DNA from: Prostheceraeus crozeri
Lineage: Eukaryota; Platyhelminthes; Polycladida; Euryleptidae
Reading direction: 5' to 3'
NCBI GenBank assembly: GCA_907163375.1
Contig: CAJQUW010006851.1
Span: forward strand, 1 to 64,000
DNA: 64,000 nucleotides
The notes under the pieces were generated by a model. The model ran no database searches and had not been told where the DNA came from. It saw only the letters and a program-made list of their open reading frames with translations. The translations under genes and the position numbers were made by a program. This document shows, piece by piece, positions 33,607 through 44,389 of this stretch; position 1 is the first letter of the stretch; each line of letters begins with the position of its first letter.

Positions 33607-34283
33607 ATTTTGAAGGAGTGGGGGGGGGAGGATGAAACCTACAAGTACCAATACGTGTATATGGCAATCTGTAAGTCCGATACTTCTTTCTTCCCCCCAC
33701 ATTTCTGTTGTTGACACCTGGAAGTGTTGCATCGTCAACAATCTTCTCTTACGGGCAGTTTCACTAACGTCGCATAGCGTTGAGTGTGTGTAAAATTGCT
33801 CTTATCTGATTTGTAGAACATTTACAGCCTCATAATTAGACAGCTGCTCGTCATTTGTCTGTAGACAGCAATCACACGAAGTTCATGATCACAGTTGTAC
33901 CTTGTATTCTAACTGAGTATCCAAGGAACCAATCCTTCATTCCAGGGTTCAAGTAAGACGTCACGCTGTTGGTTGATAACAAAGGTCTGTCGAAGTATAT
34001 TGAATATCTGAAGAGAATGACAACTATTAATACATTTTCCCATTCGACTGCATTAATTACTTCCATGAAGTGATTTCAATTGATACAATAGGCTGATGTA
34101 GAAAGGGGATAATGATTGTTACACGAGAGGAGATATACTGACTTGTATTGGATACTTGTCATCTCTGATTTGTTGTCGATGGACTCTTACACGTGATCTA
34201 AAAATATCTCCTGTGTGTAGCGCACAGATTCCTCTCTAAATCTGTGTGTAGCGTCTGCATCTCCTGCATAGCCTATGTAACAG
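33604..34283. repeat. Dispersed repeat, copy 2
   Basis: Partner of 23262-23917, beginning exactly where the 79-bp array breaks off (CAGGAATTTTGAAGGAGTGG). Contains an extra CACAGATTCCTCTCTAAATC segment near 34223. Confidence 0.92.
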
Positions 34284-34849
34284 CATGGTTCAACCTAGAA
34301 AAATCAAGCGAAGACACAGCCTAAAATCTGCGGTAATTTCTTAACAGCAGATAATTACATGAAGACGAGGAATGTTCCACAACGTAAATTGGCCTTGTTA
34401 TCTATCAGATAACGTAACTCGATTTGCTGTGTTCAACATTCCTACTTTTGACTTAAGCCGAAGTAGCAACATGTTTACAAATGTATAAATTAGTTACAAA
34501 ACACTTTATACTTTGAGGTATTTCATATCAATTTATGGAAACTTTCTTTTTTCCGATGTCTATTTTTGCACGTATATTTTCTACTTATTTAGTCAAAGAC
34601 ATTTCATGTAAGGCATGATATTAATTCCGGCTTCGTTAATAGAGACTATGTGAAATATGATTTCTACAAATACAATTGATGTCTACGAATACAATGAGAA
34701 CGATTTTAAACTAGATAAAGGTTAAGTAGTAGTAGAATAAGTCCTGATGTCGAGACTTTCCTTGGGACAGTTTTATCAAGACCATTTTCAGAACATGTAC
34801 AGCATTTATTTAGTTCGAATTTGTCATCCTGAGATCATCTAAAACTAAG
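34284..34849. other. Non-coding stretch, nothing recognised
   Basis: AT-rich, with no open frame or repeat border supported. Confidence 0.4.
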
Positions 34850-36162
34850 AATATTCATGGCTCCTACGCTTCTTAAATCTTCTTAAAACTCCTTAATTTT
34901 TTGAAAATCTTTTTAAATTTCTGGACTTTAGATTATTGATTCCGTGACGGTGCGTGGTGGGTGATGAATCAATAACATAGTAAACTGTACCGTCTCTCAC
35001 TCTCAGCGTCGATTTTTTGCGCAAATCTTCTGAAAATCCGATTTTCATATTTCTATTATATTTATTAAGACCTATTTCAATAATACTTCTGCTTGAAAAC
35101 GTTTTCATTGTATCTCTTTTACTGGATAATTAAATGAATGAAATTAAACATATCCGTGTAGTTATATCTTACCATAGTACGCGTGTATTTTGAATTTGTA
35201 ATAATTTTATTCCAGAATAACTTCAAATTCTTCATGTTGATAAGGTGGGGCAAACATTGTTTCATGCATAAAGCCAATAGCTGTGACTAGGACAACCACG
35301 ATTTTCAACTTCGAATCCAAATCATGTTTTATGGATTTTTTTGATGTATTCAGAGGTAGTTTGTGATGAACAAATAGAAAAATCATGAGAGTGAAAGCAA
35401 TCCAGACTTGTTTCTTTCAGCTGACTTTACTTCATATTTTCTCTTGGATTGCGGAAATCAATATTCTTCATCAATTGTAATCATTTGTCTAATGATATTT
35501 TTTATAATATACATGTACATTTAACAAACAAAACTTGGCTTTATATTTTGTTCCTTGTTGATATGTTCTTGTTTACATTGTTGCAAATTGCTTAATCAGG
35601 TCAGCAACTTTCAACAATTCAGTTCGGCAAATATTGATGAGCCTGCACCTGCCCTGTGTATTCGACAGCAAAGTGCAAAGGTAAAGAATTGTTATCATTA
35701 CGAAAATTCAAATTCACAGAGGATCATGATTGCTTTTGAGCGTACTTCCAAATGTAAAGATTACACAGAAAGAAATATTTTTTGATTGATGACGCTAATG
35801 GATTTCCAAAACGAAACAAATTTTTTCCATGAACATTGGATATACATGGCTCAATGGAATTTCATATCACGATTTACAAAATGACTTCTGAAATTTGGGA
35901 CTACTTTTGAGACGGCACACTTCGGATTTGGAATCGTTCTTCTTAGCAGAATGTGACTATCAGAGAGTCGAGAATTCACCTTTTCTACACTTCCCTAGGT
36001 GGAGGATCGAACCCTGGACCTTCTGTACACTATGTTATCGGTGCGGTCACTTAACCAACTGAGCCGTCATACCTCCTTAAATTAAGTGATTAGTGTTCTT
36101 AAAATCGCCTTAAATCTCCTTAATTTTTGAATCAGAAAAAGCGTAGGAACCCTGAATATTCA
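34850..36162. mobile_element. hAT-like non-autonomous element in the PIGH intron
   Basis: AATATTCA occurs at 34850-34857 and 36155-36162. Just inside are inverted ends TGGCTCCTACGCTTCTTAAA and GCGTAGGAACCCTG, and on both sides CTCCTTAATTTTTTGA-type subterminal boxes. The left end has lost or altered its first bases. The interior contains a tRNA-like block and no transposase. Confidence 0.7.
35998..36078 (-). repeat. tRNA-like block, SINE head
   Basis: On the minus strand GACGGCTCAGTTGGTTAAG is a good A-box and CCAGGGTTCGATCCTCC a good B-box. Acceptor pairing is partial, so it is tRNA-derived rather than a certain gene. Confidence 0.55.
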
Positions 36163-36199
36163 ATGAACTGCTCTGATGAGAATTTCTCTTGTGTTTCAG

Positions 36200-36501
36200 A
36201 ATCACTGATGGTCATTTCTCACTTTGGAATTCAGATCTCTCGATATTCGTATTTCGGTGTGAAGGAGACGGTGTTTATCCATTCCGGGGAAATTGAGGAC
36301 TTTCTGATTCATGAGAACATCAGGATCTGGTACGTCGTGACCTACTTGGCGGTCCTGCTGAAGGACTCTGGTGTGGATTAGCGGGCCAAGAAGGAGGAAT
36401 CTCACGCAGTTGGAGTTATTCCGTTGTTTCGTCACAGCTGTCTAAAATTGGACTCTCTTGTCCACATGTACCGTCATTGCCATAAACTTCTGTTTTTGTA
36501 A
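36200..36501 (+). CDS. PIGH: PIG-H domain exon of the GPI-GlcNAc transferase subunit H
   Basis: PIGH is a subunit of the endoplasmic-reticulum complex that puts N-acetylglucosamine on phosphatidylinositol, the first step of GPI-anchor synthesis. After the acceptor TTCTCTTGTGTTTCAG the phase-1 frame gives ESLMVISHFGIQISRYSYFG, then KETVFIHSGEIEDFLIHENI and VVTYLAVLLKDSG, which follow the PIG-H family (ETLLIIDSLGIQ..., DIVINEAI..., YYLCILLKDP). TAG at 36379-36381 then stops the frame, yet the same frame continues HAVGVIPLFRHSCLKLDSLV and HMYRHCHKLL, the family's last block, to TAA 36499-36501. Upstream membrane-hairpin exons are not seen. Either a pseudogene, a sequence error or a read-through codon explains the TAG. 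A GTAAGA at 36498 could also be a donor. Confidence 0.8.
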
Positions 36502-36629
36502 GACTTTTGATATTTTCTATCTTATTGGATATCCATGAACAATTCTCGTTTGTTATTCGCATCTTCGCTTGTTTTTCCAGCAGTTTTCAATGAAAAGGAT
36601 TTTTATCATTTCCTTGTTCTCTCTCACAG

Positions 36630-36672
36630 TCGGAAAGGAAGACGGGGGGATCATAGACGGGAACGCCTTTAG
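36630..36672 (+). CDS. PIGH: Possible last exon of PIGH (short basic tail)
   Basis: If the GTAAGA at 36498 is used as donor (phase 2), the next good acceptor (TTCTCTCTCACAG) continues with FRKGRRGDHRRERL and TAG at 36670-36672, a basic tail in the size range of known PIGH C-termini. The alternative is that the previous exon simply ends at TAA 36499. A third reading, in phase 1 (GKEDGGIIDGNAFRT), could serve the next gene instead. Confidence 0.35.
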
Positions 36673-36807
36673 AACAGGTTTAAATCATGAATGTAACATA
36701 CAAGCTGTCTCTTTAGACGCTGATGTTTGCAAGCGGATTCCCTTTGAAACTTAAAACGCCAGAATTCTAATGACAAGGCACATGTCGGCTGCAATTCTGT
36801 TTCATTC

Positions 36808-36838
36808 AATAAAGTATTCAAGCCTAAAAATCAATAAA
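36808..36838 (+). promoter_or_regulatory. Two AATAAA polyadenylation signals
   Basis: AATAAA at 36808-36813 and 36833-36838, 140-170 bases after the possible last PIGH exon. Right after it, AGGGTTCCCGCAGCCCTCG at 36841 resembles a hAT terminus. Confidence 0.5.
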
Positions 36839-36922
36839 TCAGGGTTCCCGCAGCCCTCGAAAACCCTTGAATTTCGATGAAGTCATTAATTTAAATATTT
36901 TACATGCTACATTTGACTTTAG

Positions 36923-37051
36923 TGTCGAAATCAAGTAGCATGCGACGAAGAGCCAGCGAGAAGAAGGAAGAGTTCTCCTCCATCAACGTAGAACTCATTA
37001 AACTGAAATCTGCAGGATTGACGATTACTTACAGTAGCTTCCATCTGATTG
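36923..37051 (+). CDS. Internal exon of an unrecognised gene
   Basis: A 129-base exon after the acceptor CTACATTTGACTTTAG, ending at the donor GTAATT. In phase 1 it encodes SKSSSMRRRASEKKEEFSSI and then NVELIKLKSAGLTITYSSFH with LIG at the end. The basic, serine-rich first half and the more hydrophobic second half do not match a family I know. It begins and ends in phase 1, which fits the terminal exon at 47041. An in-frame ATG (MRRRASEKK) could also make it a first coding exon. It lies about 85 bases downstream of the PIGH poly(A) signals, so it most likely belongs to another gene. Confidence 0.45.
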
Positions 37052-37182
37052 GTAATTATCTAGGAACCGTGTTTTGTTATCCATCAAAGTTGTTACGAAT
37101 TTTCAGAACTTTTTATCAATTTTTTTTGTTCCTGAAAATTGTTTATCCTGACATCTGCATTGTTCTGATCTGAGAATATTTT

Positions 37183-37674
37183 TTGAGTTTATTAAAAAGC
37201 TGTAAAAAATACCCTGTTCTGTGTCTATTTGCAGATTTGCAATTTGTGATGGACGACCAACAACTGTCTCAGAAAATTCAAGCTGTTAGATTATTTTCTG
37301 TTCATCGGAACCATGCTGAAGTTCATCGACAACTCGTTTCTGAACACGGTGACAATGCCATTAGTGTGAGAACGATTGCCAGAGTCAATAACCAATTTGA
37401 TGAGCTTGGACATGTGCTCAAAAAGGACATTCCTGGCAGGCCAAGATCCGCTCGTAGTGAAGAGAACGAAAACAAGATTCTTCAGCAAATCCATGACAAT
37501 GGAAGGACTCCGATGTCGTCTCGCCGATTGTCATCTGTTACTGGCATAAGTCGCTCAACCGTTCTAAGACTGCTTCATGATATGAAGGTAAAGCCTTACA
37601 TTCCTCGATTAATTCATGAACTTGCAGAAGACGATTTTGATCTACTTGGCGTTCAAAATCGTGTTTTGACTTAA
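37183..37674 (+). mobile_element. Tc1/mariner-like transposase N-terminal fragment
   Basis: From about residue 23 (MDDQQLSQKIQAVRLFSVHR) to RLIHELAEDDFD it follows the paired helix-turn-helix region of Tc1/IS630-type transposases (GRPRSARSEENENKILQQI; STVLRLLHDMKVKPYI). The DDE catalytic half is missing; the frame ends LLGVQNRVLT and a stop. GGTTTCTGGACCACTCTGTA at 37759-37778 may be the right end. No left end was found. Confidence 0.75.
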
Positions 37675-38149
37675 ATATAAAGTTCGAATTTGTAACACTC
37701 AGGCGCATTCTAAATCTCGTTCTTAATACTTAAAAGAATGCAAAATAGATCGGTCAAGGTTTCTGGACCACTCTGTATATTTCTTTGGCCTCTGCTACTG
37801 TTGTGTCTCGAGTGTTGCGTAGCTTGCGAAGGAGACCGACCTGAAATGCCGCGACATTAAAAGAAATTTTAGATTGTGAAACTTTAAAACTTCGTAAGAG
37901 TAAAGAATTTATCGAAGTAAAAATCCTGTGAAATGACGAAGGAATTTTTAAACAAAAATAGCTTGCAATGAATGCGGTCTGACAAAACTAACAGATTCGT
38001 GGTTTGTAATTCGGACGACTTAACTAAAAACAATGAAATTATTCTTCAAGATAATATAACTTATCAAGTATCGAATAAAAGCAAATATCAATGAATAGAA
38101 AACCAAGCAAACAAATTAATTAAGAGCATTATTAAAAACAATTCTTTGC
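37675..38149. other. Probable 5' part of the Penelope-like element, not readable
   Basis: AT-rich with lysine- and asparagine-rich translation, all frames broken. Likely the N-terminal region of the element that follows. Confidence 0.35.
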
Positions 38150-39560
38150 ACGATCAAAGTGAGAAATTAATGAGTACTGGTACAAACCCAACAAAGTTCT
38201 TCTCTTTCATAAAAGATCACAAAGATAAAGCAGATGAAGGATTTCCGGCCTCTGTAAGAAATACGCCCATAGTAAAAAATTGATTGGATAGTTTCTCGAA
38301 TGCTGTCGCAAGCCTTGGCTCTAGTTCCTGCAAATTTAATAAAAACTGAAGATTTGATTGATTAATATGTTAAACAATTTACATACTTGTAGTTTAGATA
38401 ACAAAGCTTTTATTTCATTGGACGTACAAAGTTTGTACCATAGCATTCCGTTACAAACAGGTATTGAATATAATTTGAACCATCTCAAAAACCACTAAAA
38501 TTGATAATTTTGGAATAAGTATTGAAAATATAGAGAAATTGCTAACTTTTAGTAAGCAAATTTTTAGTAAGTAGACTTGCAAGCAAATTAAAGGTGAACC
38601 GATGGGCTGCCACTTTGCGCCACCGTTCGCAATTGTTGCTGTTAATGGTTCTTCAAGTTTGCGTGAACTGTTTTAAAACTGTTAATTTCTAACGTTTATT
38701 GACATTCAAGATATCGATTGAATCTTGATCACTATGCATAATAAAGTGAATGTGTTAAAAGCTTTTGATCACTATGCATAATAAAGTGAATGTGTTAAAA
38801 GCTTTTGCTTTCAAAGCACTTAGGTTCTTACTGTAACATCGTTTCATTAAGTGCATAAAAGGGGAAAATGACTATAATTATTAAGTTAAATAAACTGCTA
38901 CAAAAAATAATAAATTGTGGTCCAATGTGGACAAAAACGTAAATGCTATGACCTAAAGAACACATTGACATCAGTTATTTCTATTTTATTTCTAAATGTA
39001 ATGAGATACACCAAAATTAAAAACACTTGGTTTTTCTGCCGCACCCTGTATTTCTCCATGAAATCGAATCGAAGGCGTTAGATATGTTGGGTTTCAACCC
39101 TGCAATAAGCGGTACATTGACGGCATAATATGCCTACTAGGTCCCTTGGATTTCTATGAAAATAGATTTAATCAAATACTAAACTATTCTAATTCAATTA
39201 ATCATCATATATATCAAGTTTATTCATGCAGTACCTCAACCTGATGAATGGTTTAATTTTCTCGATATCAAGATAAAGATAGATAATAATGAAATTAAAT
39301 ACTTTTGGTATCACAAAGACTGCACTCAAACATAACTTTGAGAAAAGATTCTTTTCTTCCGCGACACACACAATCAAATTATATAGAGAGTAGTGTACAG
39401 AACATATCAAACGATCAAATGATCCAGAAATTATTAGAGTTTGACCGGGTTTTAGAACAAAATCAACACAAAGCAAAGGAACGCTAAATAAGTGCTAACA
39501 TAAATATTTCAAAAAAGAGAATAATAAAAGTAAAGAAAATAAATTTAAATTTAAATTGCG
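38150..39560 (+). mobile_element. Decayed Penelope-like reverse transcriptase
   Basis: In order on the + strand: KFFSFIKDHKDKADEGFPAS (38195-38255), ISLDVQSLYHSIPLQTGIEY (38412-38472), KQIKGEPMGCHFAPPFAI (38582-38635), RYIDGII (near 39111-39132, the catalytic box with G for the second D), FLDIKIKI and HSNITLRKDSFLPRHTQSNY (39320-39380). A stretch at about 38680-39055 interrupts it. Many stops; no nuclease follows. Confidence 0.8.
38725..38804. repeat. Perfect two-copy 40-bp tandem repeat
   Basis: The 40-base unit beginning TTGATCACTATGCATAATAA occurs twice without change, inside the sequence interrupting the Penelope-like RT. Confidence 0.95.
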
Positions 39561-39839
39561 TTGCGTTAACGAAAAATAGATAAACTTATTAAAAAATGTG
39601 ATTAACCGGTATACGTTTGATTAACGGGTATGATTATCAATCGGCCAACTACCTTAACAGTTGGATTATGTCTGTGGTGTTTTAGACACCCCCAAAGATT
39701 TCAAATGAAAAAAATTGAGGTCACACAATCGGACAAGTTTTCCTTTTATGACTTTTATTTGCATGTCGTATACAGCATTAAACAGGAGTATGAAAGTCAT
39801 ACACTGCTTTGTATAAGATAAGTCCACTATTCGTAGAAG

Positions 39840-40290
39840 ACTTATTGAGTCGAATTTCAAGAGCTGTAAGAGGCCCTCTCAGATCGAATTATCAGATCAG
39901 CATACAAAAAGACGTCTCAAATGGGCAATAAGACATTGTCACTGGCGAAATCAATGGGATCGGGTTGTCTGGTTTGATGAGACATCAGTCCGTCTGAAGG
40001 ACAGTGATGGTCGATTGAGATTATGGATAAAATCTGATCAGGAAATTCCGAGACATTTACATCGTCCCCGGGTACAAGGTGGTGCGACTCTACTGATTTG
40101 GGCTGGCATTTGGACCAATGGCCGCTCTGAACTTCACATACAGCAAGGAACCATGAATTCTGAACGCTATGTGAATGTTTTACGAATGAACATTGGCCAA
40201 ATGACAGATCAACTTGGTGATCCATCGACTTGGTTATTTATGGATGATAATGCTACGTGTCACAGGAGTAGTAGAGTCAACTTATGCAAG
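39840..40290 (+). mobile_element. Tc1-like transposase catalytic fragment
   Basis: RHCHWRNQWDRVVWFDETSV carries the first catalytic D (FDETS); ATLLIWAGIWTNGRSELHI and then WLFMDDNATCHRS carry the second. The frame ends before the final catalytic E. The N-terminal half is not adjacent, and the text differs in type from the 37.2-kb fragment, so it is a separate insertion. Confidence 0.8.
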
Positions 40291-40299
40291 TCTCAATTA

Positions 40300-40640
40300 G
40301 GCTTCCAAAGCGTCGTACAAGTAAAAGAATTTTATACCTAATTTGAGGCGTTTTTCGCAAAAAAAGAGTAGAAAAAAGTAAGATAAAAGGTATGGCCAAG
40401 CTTCTAAAACAGATTTGCAATGTCTCGATTTATTACCAAATTCGCCAGACGTGATAACCTCGTGGACGTCACTTCTGAAATAATTTTTAATTCTCCTCAA
40501 AGTGGAGAAGCTGCGCTCCATCAGATGCGCTTGCAATCGGTAATATCGCAAGTAAGTGGAGCTTAGCAGAAATATTTGGAAATATGTCTGCATTACATTT
40601 ATTCAACGCTTCAACTGCAGCTTACGGAGTATCGCTCACT
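40300..40640 (-). mobile_element. hAT transposase C-terminal fragment
   Basis: Minus-strand ERSFSTLRRIKNYFRS matches the hAT dimerisation motif. After a frame change RLSRLANLVINRDIA follows, the usual next block (RL.GLA...I.RDI). No ends were identified. Confidence 0.7.
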
Positions 40641-40799
40641 TTTCCCATTTGTTTTTCCAACGCATTTAGGTACAACGCTGGAAGAACGTTTGTATTGTAA
40701 TCCAACATATCTACAGATCAGGAAGCTTGCAACCATCACAAAACTTATCATCAAGTTGAGACAGTAAATGATCTTAGAGAGGCAGGAAGATCAGTCTCT

Positions 40800-42180
40800 T
40801 TTAGTACAGATACGTTGATTCACCGGCAACATTACCCGAGAAAAAAAACTTATCAACTTTACCAAATATTTGGTATTTACTTGGAAAATTTATAAGATTT
40901 GAATAGTTTAACAAACGTTTTGGAAATTTAACAAATTTAGGAAATGTGTAACAATTGCCTAACAAATATTTGCTACATTTTGTATGTAAGTCGATATTAA
41001 CGAATTTTGCGAAATTTAGAAAACGTTTATCAAATGCCTAGGTAATATTTGTTTGGTTATCCAAACAAATGATTTTTTTGCATTTACTAAGTTTGATGAA
41101 AGAAAAATCTTGCAATAGGCAGGATCCGCTTATGAGTAACTGTCGTAAAAGGCGGTTTTAATTGCATGGTGATTTCAATGTGCGGTAACTTCAGCCGTAC
41201 AATTTTTTGAACTCATGCATATCACAAGGATGATCATCAGCTCTCATAAACTCTGATTACAATCATCTCTCAATAAAATAGAAATGCAACGTCACAGGAA
41301 ATACCCAATAATAAAGTCTGTACTATATCACAGTTTTGCGTCGTTGATAACTGGCTGATTTTTTTGCCATCAAACTTAATTAAATGATTGAATAATGGAA
41401 TAATTGTCAGGAAACTGTTGATATTTTTCTATGATGGCACCAACAATTTCTTTCAAATCTTAAAGAGAGTGCATTATGTCATTTCCATGGATATCGACAT
41501 ATGAAACATGTGGGCCTGAAATGTGCATGTCTACTATTATTTCGAGTATTTTATATATGCCCATTTATATTTGATGAAATGGTGTGTATAAAATAAATAT
41601 TCAGGTGACTTCATCACTACTCTCTCTCTCTTTCTCACTCACTCACTCGTTCCCCTTTTCTTCTTCTTCTACTCATTTTTCATCATCTTTCACATTTACT
41701 ACATGTACACTGTAGCTACAATAGCAACAACATCAGTCATATATTTTCATTAAACTCACCTGAGCTTTCGATAGACTACAGATCAGTCATTTGTCTGGAG
41801 TCATATTTCCGGCGTTTTCAGCCAAATCCGATAAAAAACATGCAATAAAATATAATGATGTGTGCAAACAAGCATACTAAATTTTGCGGTCGGTTCAGAG
41901 CGACCGAACTAGGTAAAGGGGTCATATGACAGCAGATACTGGCAAAGAATAATTAAATCAAGTTTCTTGGCAGCAACAAGCTTCATTCGAACATTTCCAG
42001 TCCAGAATTTCCCGATTGAAATCTCAACAGTAAAATAAGAAGAAAATCCCAGACATTTTCTTAATATAAGATTTTATCATACTACTGATTTCATGCAAAA
42101 CAAGTGGCTTATGGATCAATTACAATCTATAAAAGATTTAAGAATATATATTATTTTTAGACTTGACAACTAATTGAAAT
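40800..42180. other. Non-coding stretch with a pyrimidine-rich microsatellite
   Basis: No gene is supported. 41619-41690 is a CT-rich run (CTCTCTCTCTTTCTCACTCA and TTCTTCTTCTTC). AACAAATATTTG-type palindromic repeats occur at 40870-41070. Confidence 0.45.
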
Positions 42181-42184
42181 CAGG

Positions 42185-42341
42185 TCGTATGTCGGGGAAA
42201 TTGATGATCTTGTCGGGGAAACTGCTATAGGTAACTTAGAGTGCCATGCATTTTCTCTCAAATTCCCCGATAGCATTTTAGTCCGATTTCCCCGACGGGG
42301 TGTCGGCCGACACCCCTGACACCCCGCTGGCGCCGCCCCTG
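42185..42341. mobile_element. Right end of a hAT element
   Basis: The sequence runs through GTCGGGGAAA repeats and GGGGTGTCGGCCGACACCCC (a palindrome) to CTGGCGCCGCCCCTG, the inverse of a CAGGGGCGGCGC hAT end. No left end was found in the window. Confidence 0.5.
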
Positions 42342-43789
42342 GTTAGCGCGTATAACAGCGATAGAGTTCACCGCGAGTGTCATATGAGTACTGTGTCTTC
42401 GAATGCTGAAGTTAAATGATCTTTGATTCACGCTTTCTCCGTGATAAATTCATCAAATGGAAATATTAATCACATCGTTCGACTCCTCACACTGCTATGT
42501 TTTCTGCTATACACATCTGAAATGGTGTTTATATTCTGCTTCGTCAGAATTTGATCTTGAATTTACATCACGTCGAGCGGGAAGATGACATTCTTGCCCC
42601 TCTGGACCTTCAGTGCTCCAAAGTGGCCGCTCTGGACCCTAAAAAAGGCACGAAGCGATTTTTCTCTGTGAGCAGGCCTACATTGCCTGGTGAATAAGGT
42701 AAATAGCCTTCCATACAACTGCAGGGAAGTCTAAACAAAAGTAAAGATGTGTCGTTATTGTTTAAACTTCTCTGACGATAGATACGATCATTATTATATA
42801 TAGAAACCATGAGTTTGACTGACTCGATGTCAAAAAAGGATTAACAGCGAAGTGCCGTCAACGAGGAAAGTAAGAGGAAGAGATACAATAGTATACGCAT
42901 CATGGAAATTTCATAGCTTAGTTAATTCCGGTCACAAACCAGATTTTGAAAATGCAGTAGTTTTTCATTGCTCGCTCAGATCATTAAAACCATAACACAG
43001 CATTTACCGAAGTAACAGCTGATGAAAATGCACTTTTTAAGAAATCTCGAGCAAATTCGAGAAATCAGAAACTCTTTCTTGTCTCGAAAAAATTGAGGAA
43101 AATCGAGAAATCGAGAATTATATCAATAATTTTCCTGAAAGTTTTGTGTTAAAATTTGCAGTTACACCAACGAAAAGTGTCTCTTTGTACTCTTCACTTC
43201 ATCCCTTGTCACTCAATGATGGCTCATTTGAAAGATCATGATCTGTAGATGATTTCTTTAATAACCATTTCAACAAAATATCAATTTTATATTTTGTATG
43301 AGCAAAAACTCGAAAAGCGGGAGTCAACACCTTAGATGTCACAATTTAACCATTGGAAATACACAGCATTTTGTTATCCTCTCTATTTATGAAAAGCAAA
43401 TGATCTGATCCGGCAGACGCGAAGCTTTGCAGTAGGTTAGAGGTGCATATGTCATGTAAAGTTTCATGTAGTACCTCGTTCCCTGCACAAGTTCGCGCTA
43501 GGTCCCGGACTACTATGATCTATCACACTGTAAGTATATCATGAATTTATCCACATGTAGAACTCTGTGGTATAGATTGCTGCGTGAGAATATCAGTTGT
43601 GCGCAATTTAGCTGCACAATGTGGAAAAATGAAGGCAACAATGTATCTGGTAATGATGATATCTGTATCTACGCACGGGAAAGATATTTAAGAAATCGCA
43701 GTTAGCGTATATCTGCATGCGTGTTCATAGCATTGCTGTACGCTTTTTTTCTACATTGCTGCCCAGACCATTTCAGTTACGCACAATAG
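42342..43789. other. Non-coding stretch, nothing recognised
   Basis: No open frames or repeat borders that I can support. Confidence 0.4.
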
Positions 43790-44225
43790 TATGAACATAC
43801 GTGTGTGAAGTTAGCGGAACCACCCAGCGGAACCATCTTTTGTTATTAGCTAATTTAATTCAAAAAGCACTGCTATGTTCAAATTTCAGTCTCCTGACTC
43901 GATTCTGAGAGCTGCTTTTTTTTTTAACAAATTCACATTTTTTTTTAGAATTAAAGTTTGTGAATAATAAAAGTGGTTCCGCTGAAGAAATCGGAAACGA
44001 ACGCTGATCTCGCTGATTGACAATCAGATTTGCAAAACTCCCCCGCATTTGCAAAAGATATTCCTCTTTCCTCTTTCTCTTATTTTCTCAGCAGCGGACC
44101 AAGAGGAGAATATCTTGCAATGCGGGCGCGAGTTTGCAAGATCGATTACAGATTTGTGATTATAAGCTATAATAAAAAATGGTTCCGCTGGGTGGTTCCG
44201 CTAACTTCACACACGTTATGAACAT
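43790..44225. mobile_element. MITE with 9-bp target duplication (Mutator-like)
   Basis: TATGAACAT flanks both sides (43790-43798 and 44217-44225). The element at 43799-44216 has inverted ends starting ACGTGTGTGAAGTTAGCGGA, continuing for about 38 bases and including a doubled AGCGGAACCA. A 9-bp duplication suggests Mutator-like origin. No transposase. Confidence 0.85.
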
Positions 44226-44389
44226 AGCTTTCAGGCGCTTGCGCGCCCTCAAATGCCCTACATAGTTGCCCTCAAAAACCCATGTTAATGTTATATGGTA
44301 CCAACCTTCCAGCGGCCATAAATGAAACAATCCTCGGACGCTCGGACGGAAATCTCCTAACGCGTCGTCGGATTTCTTCATTTATGTTT

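Noticed and set aside
35601-35681. An 81-base exon (VSNFQQFSSANIDEPAPALC...) with acceptor and donor, phase 0
   Set aside because: It lies inside the hAT-like element at 34850-36162 and does not match the phase of the PIGH exon that follows.
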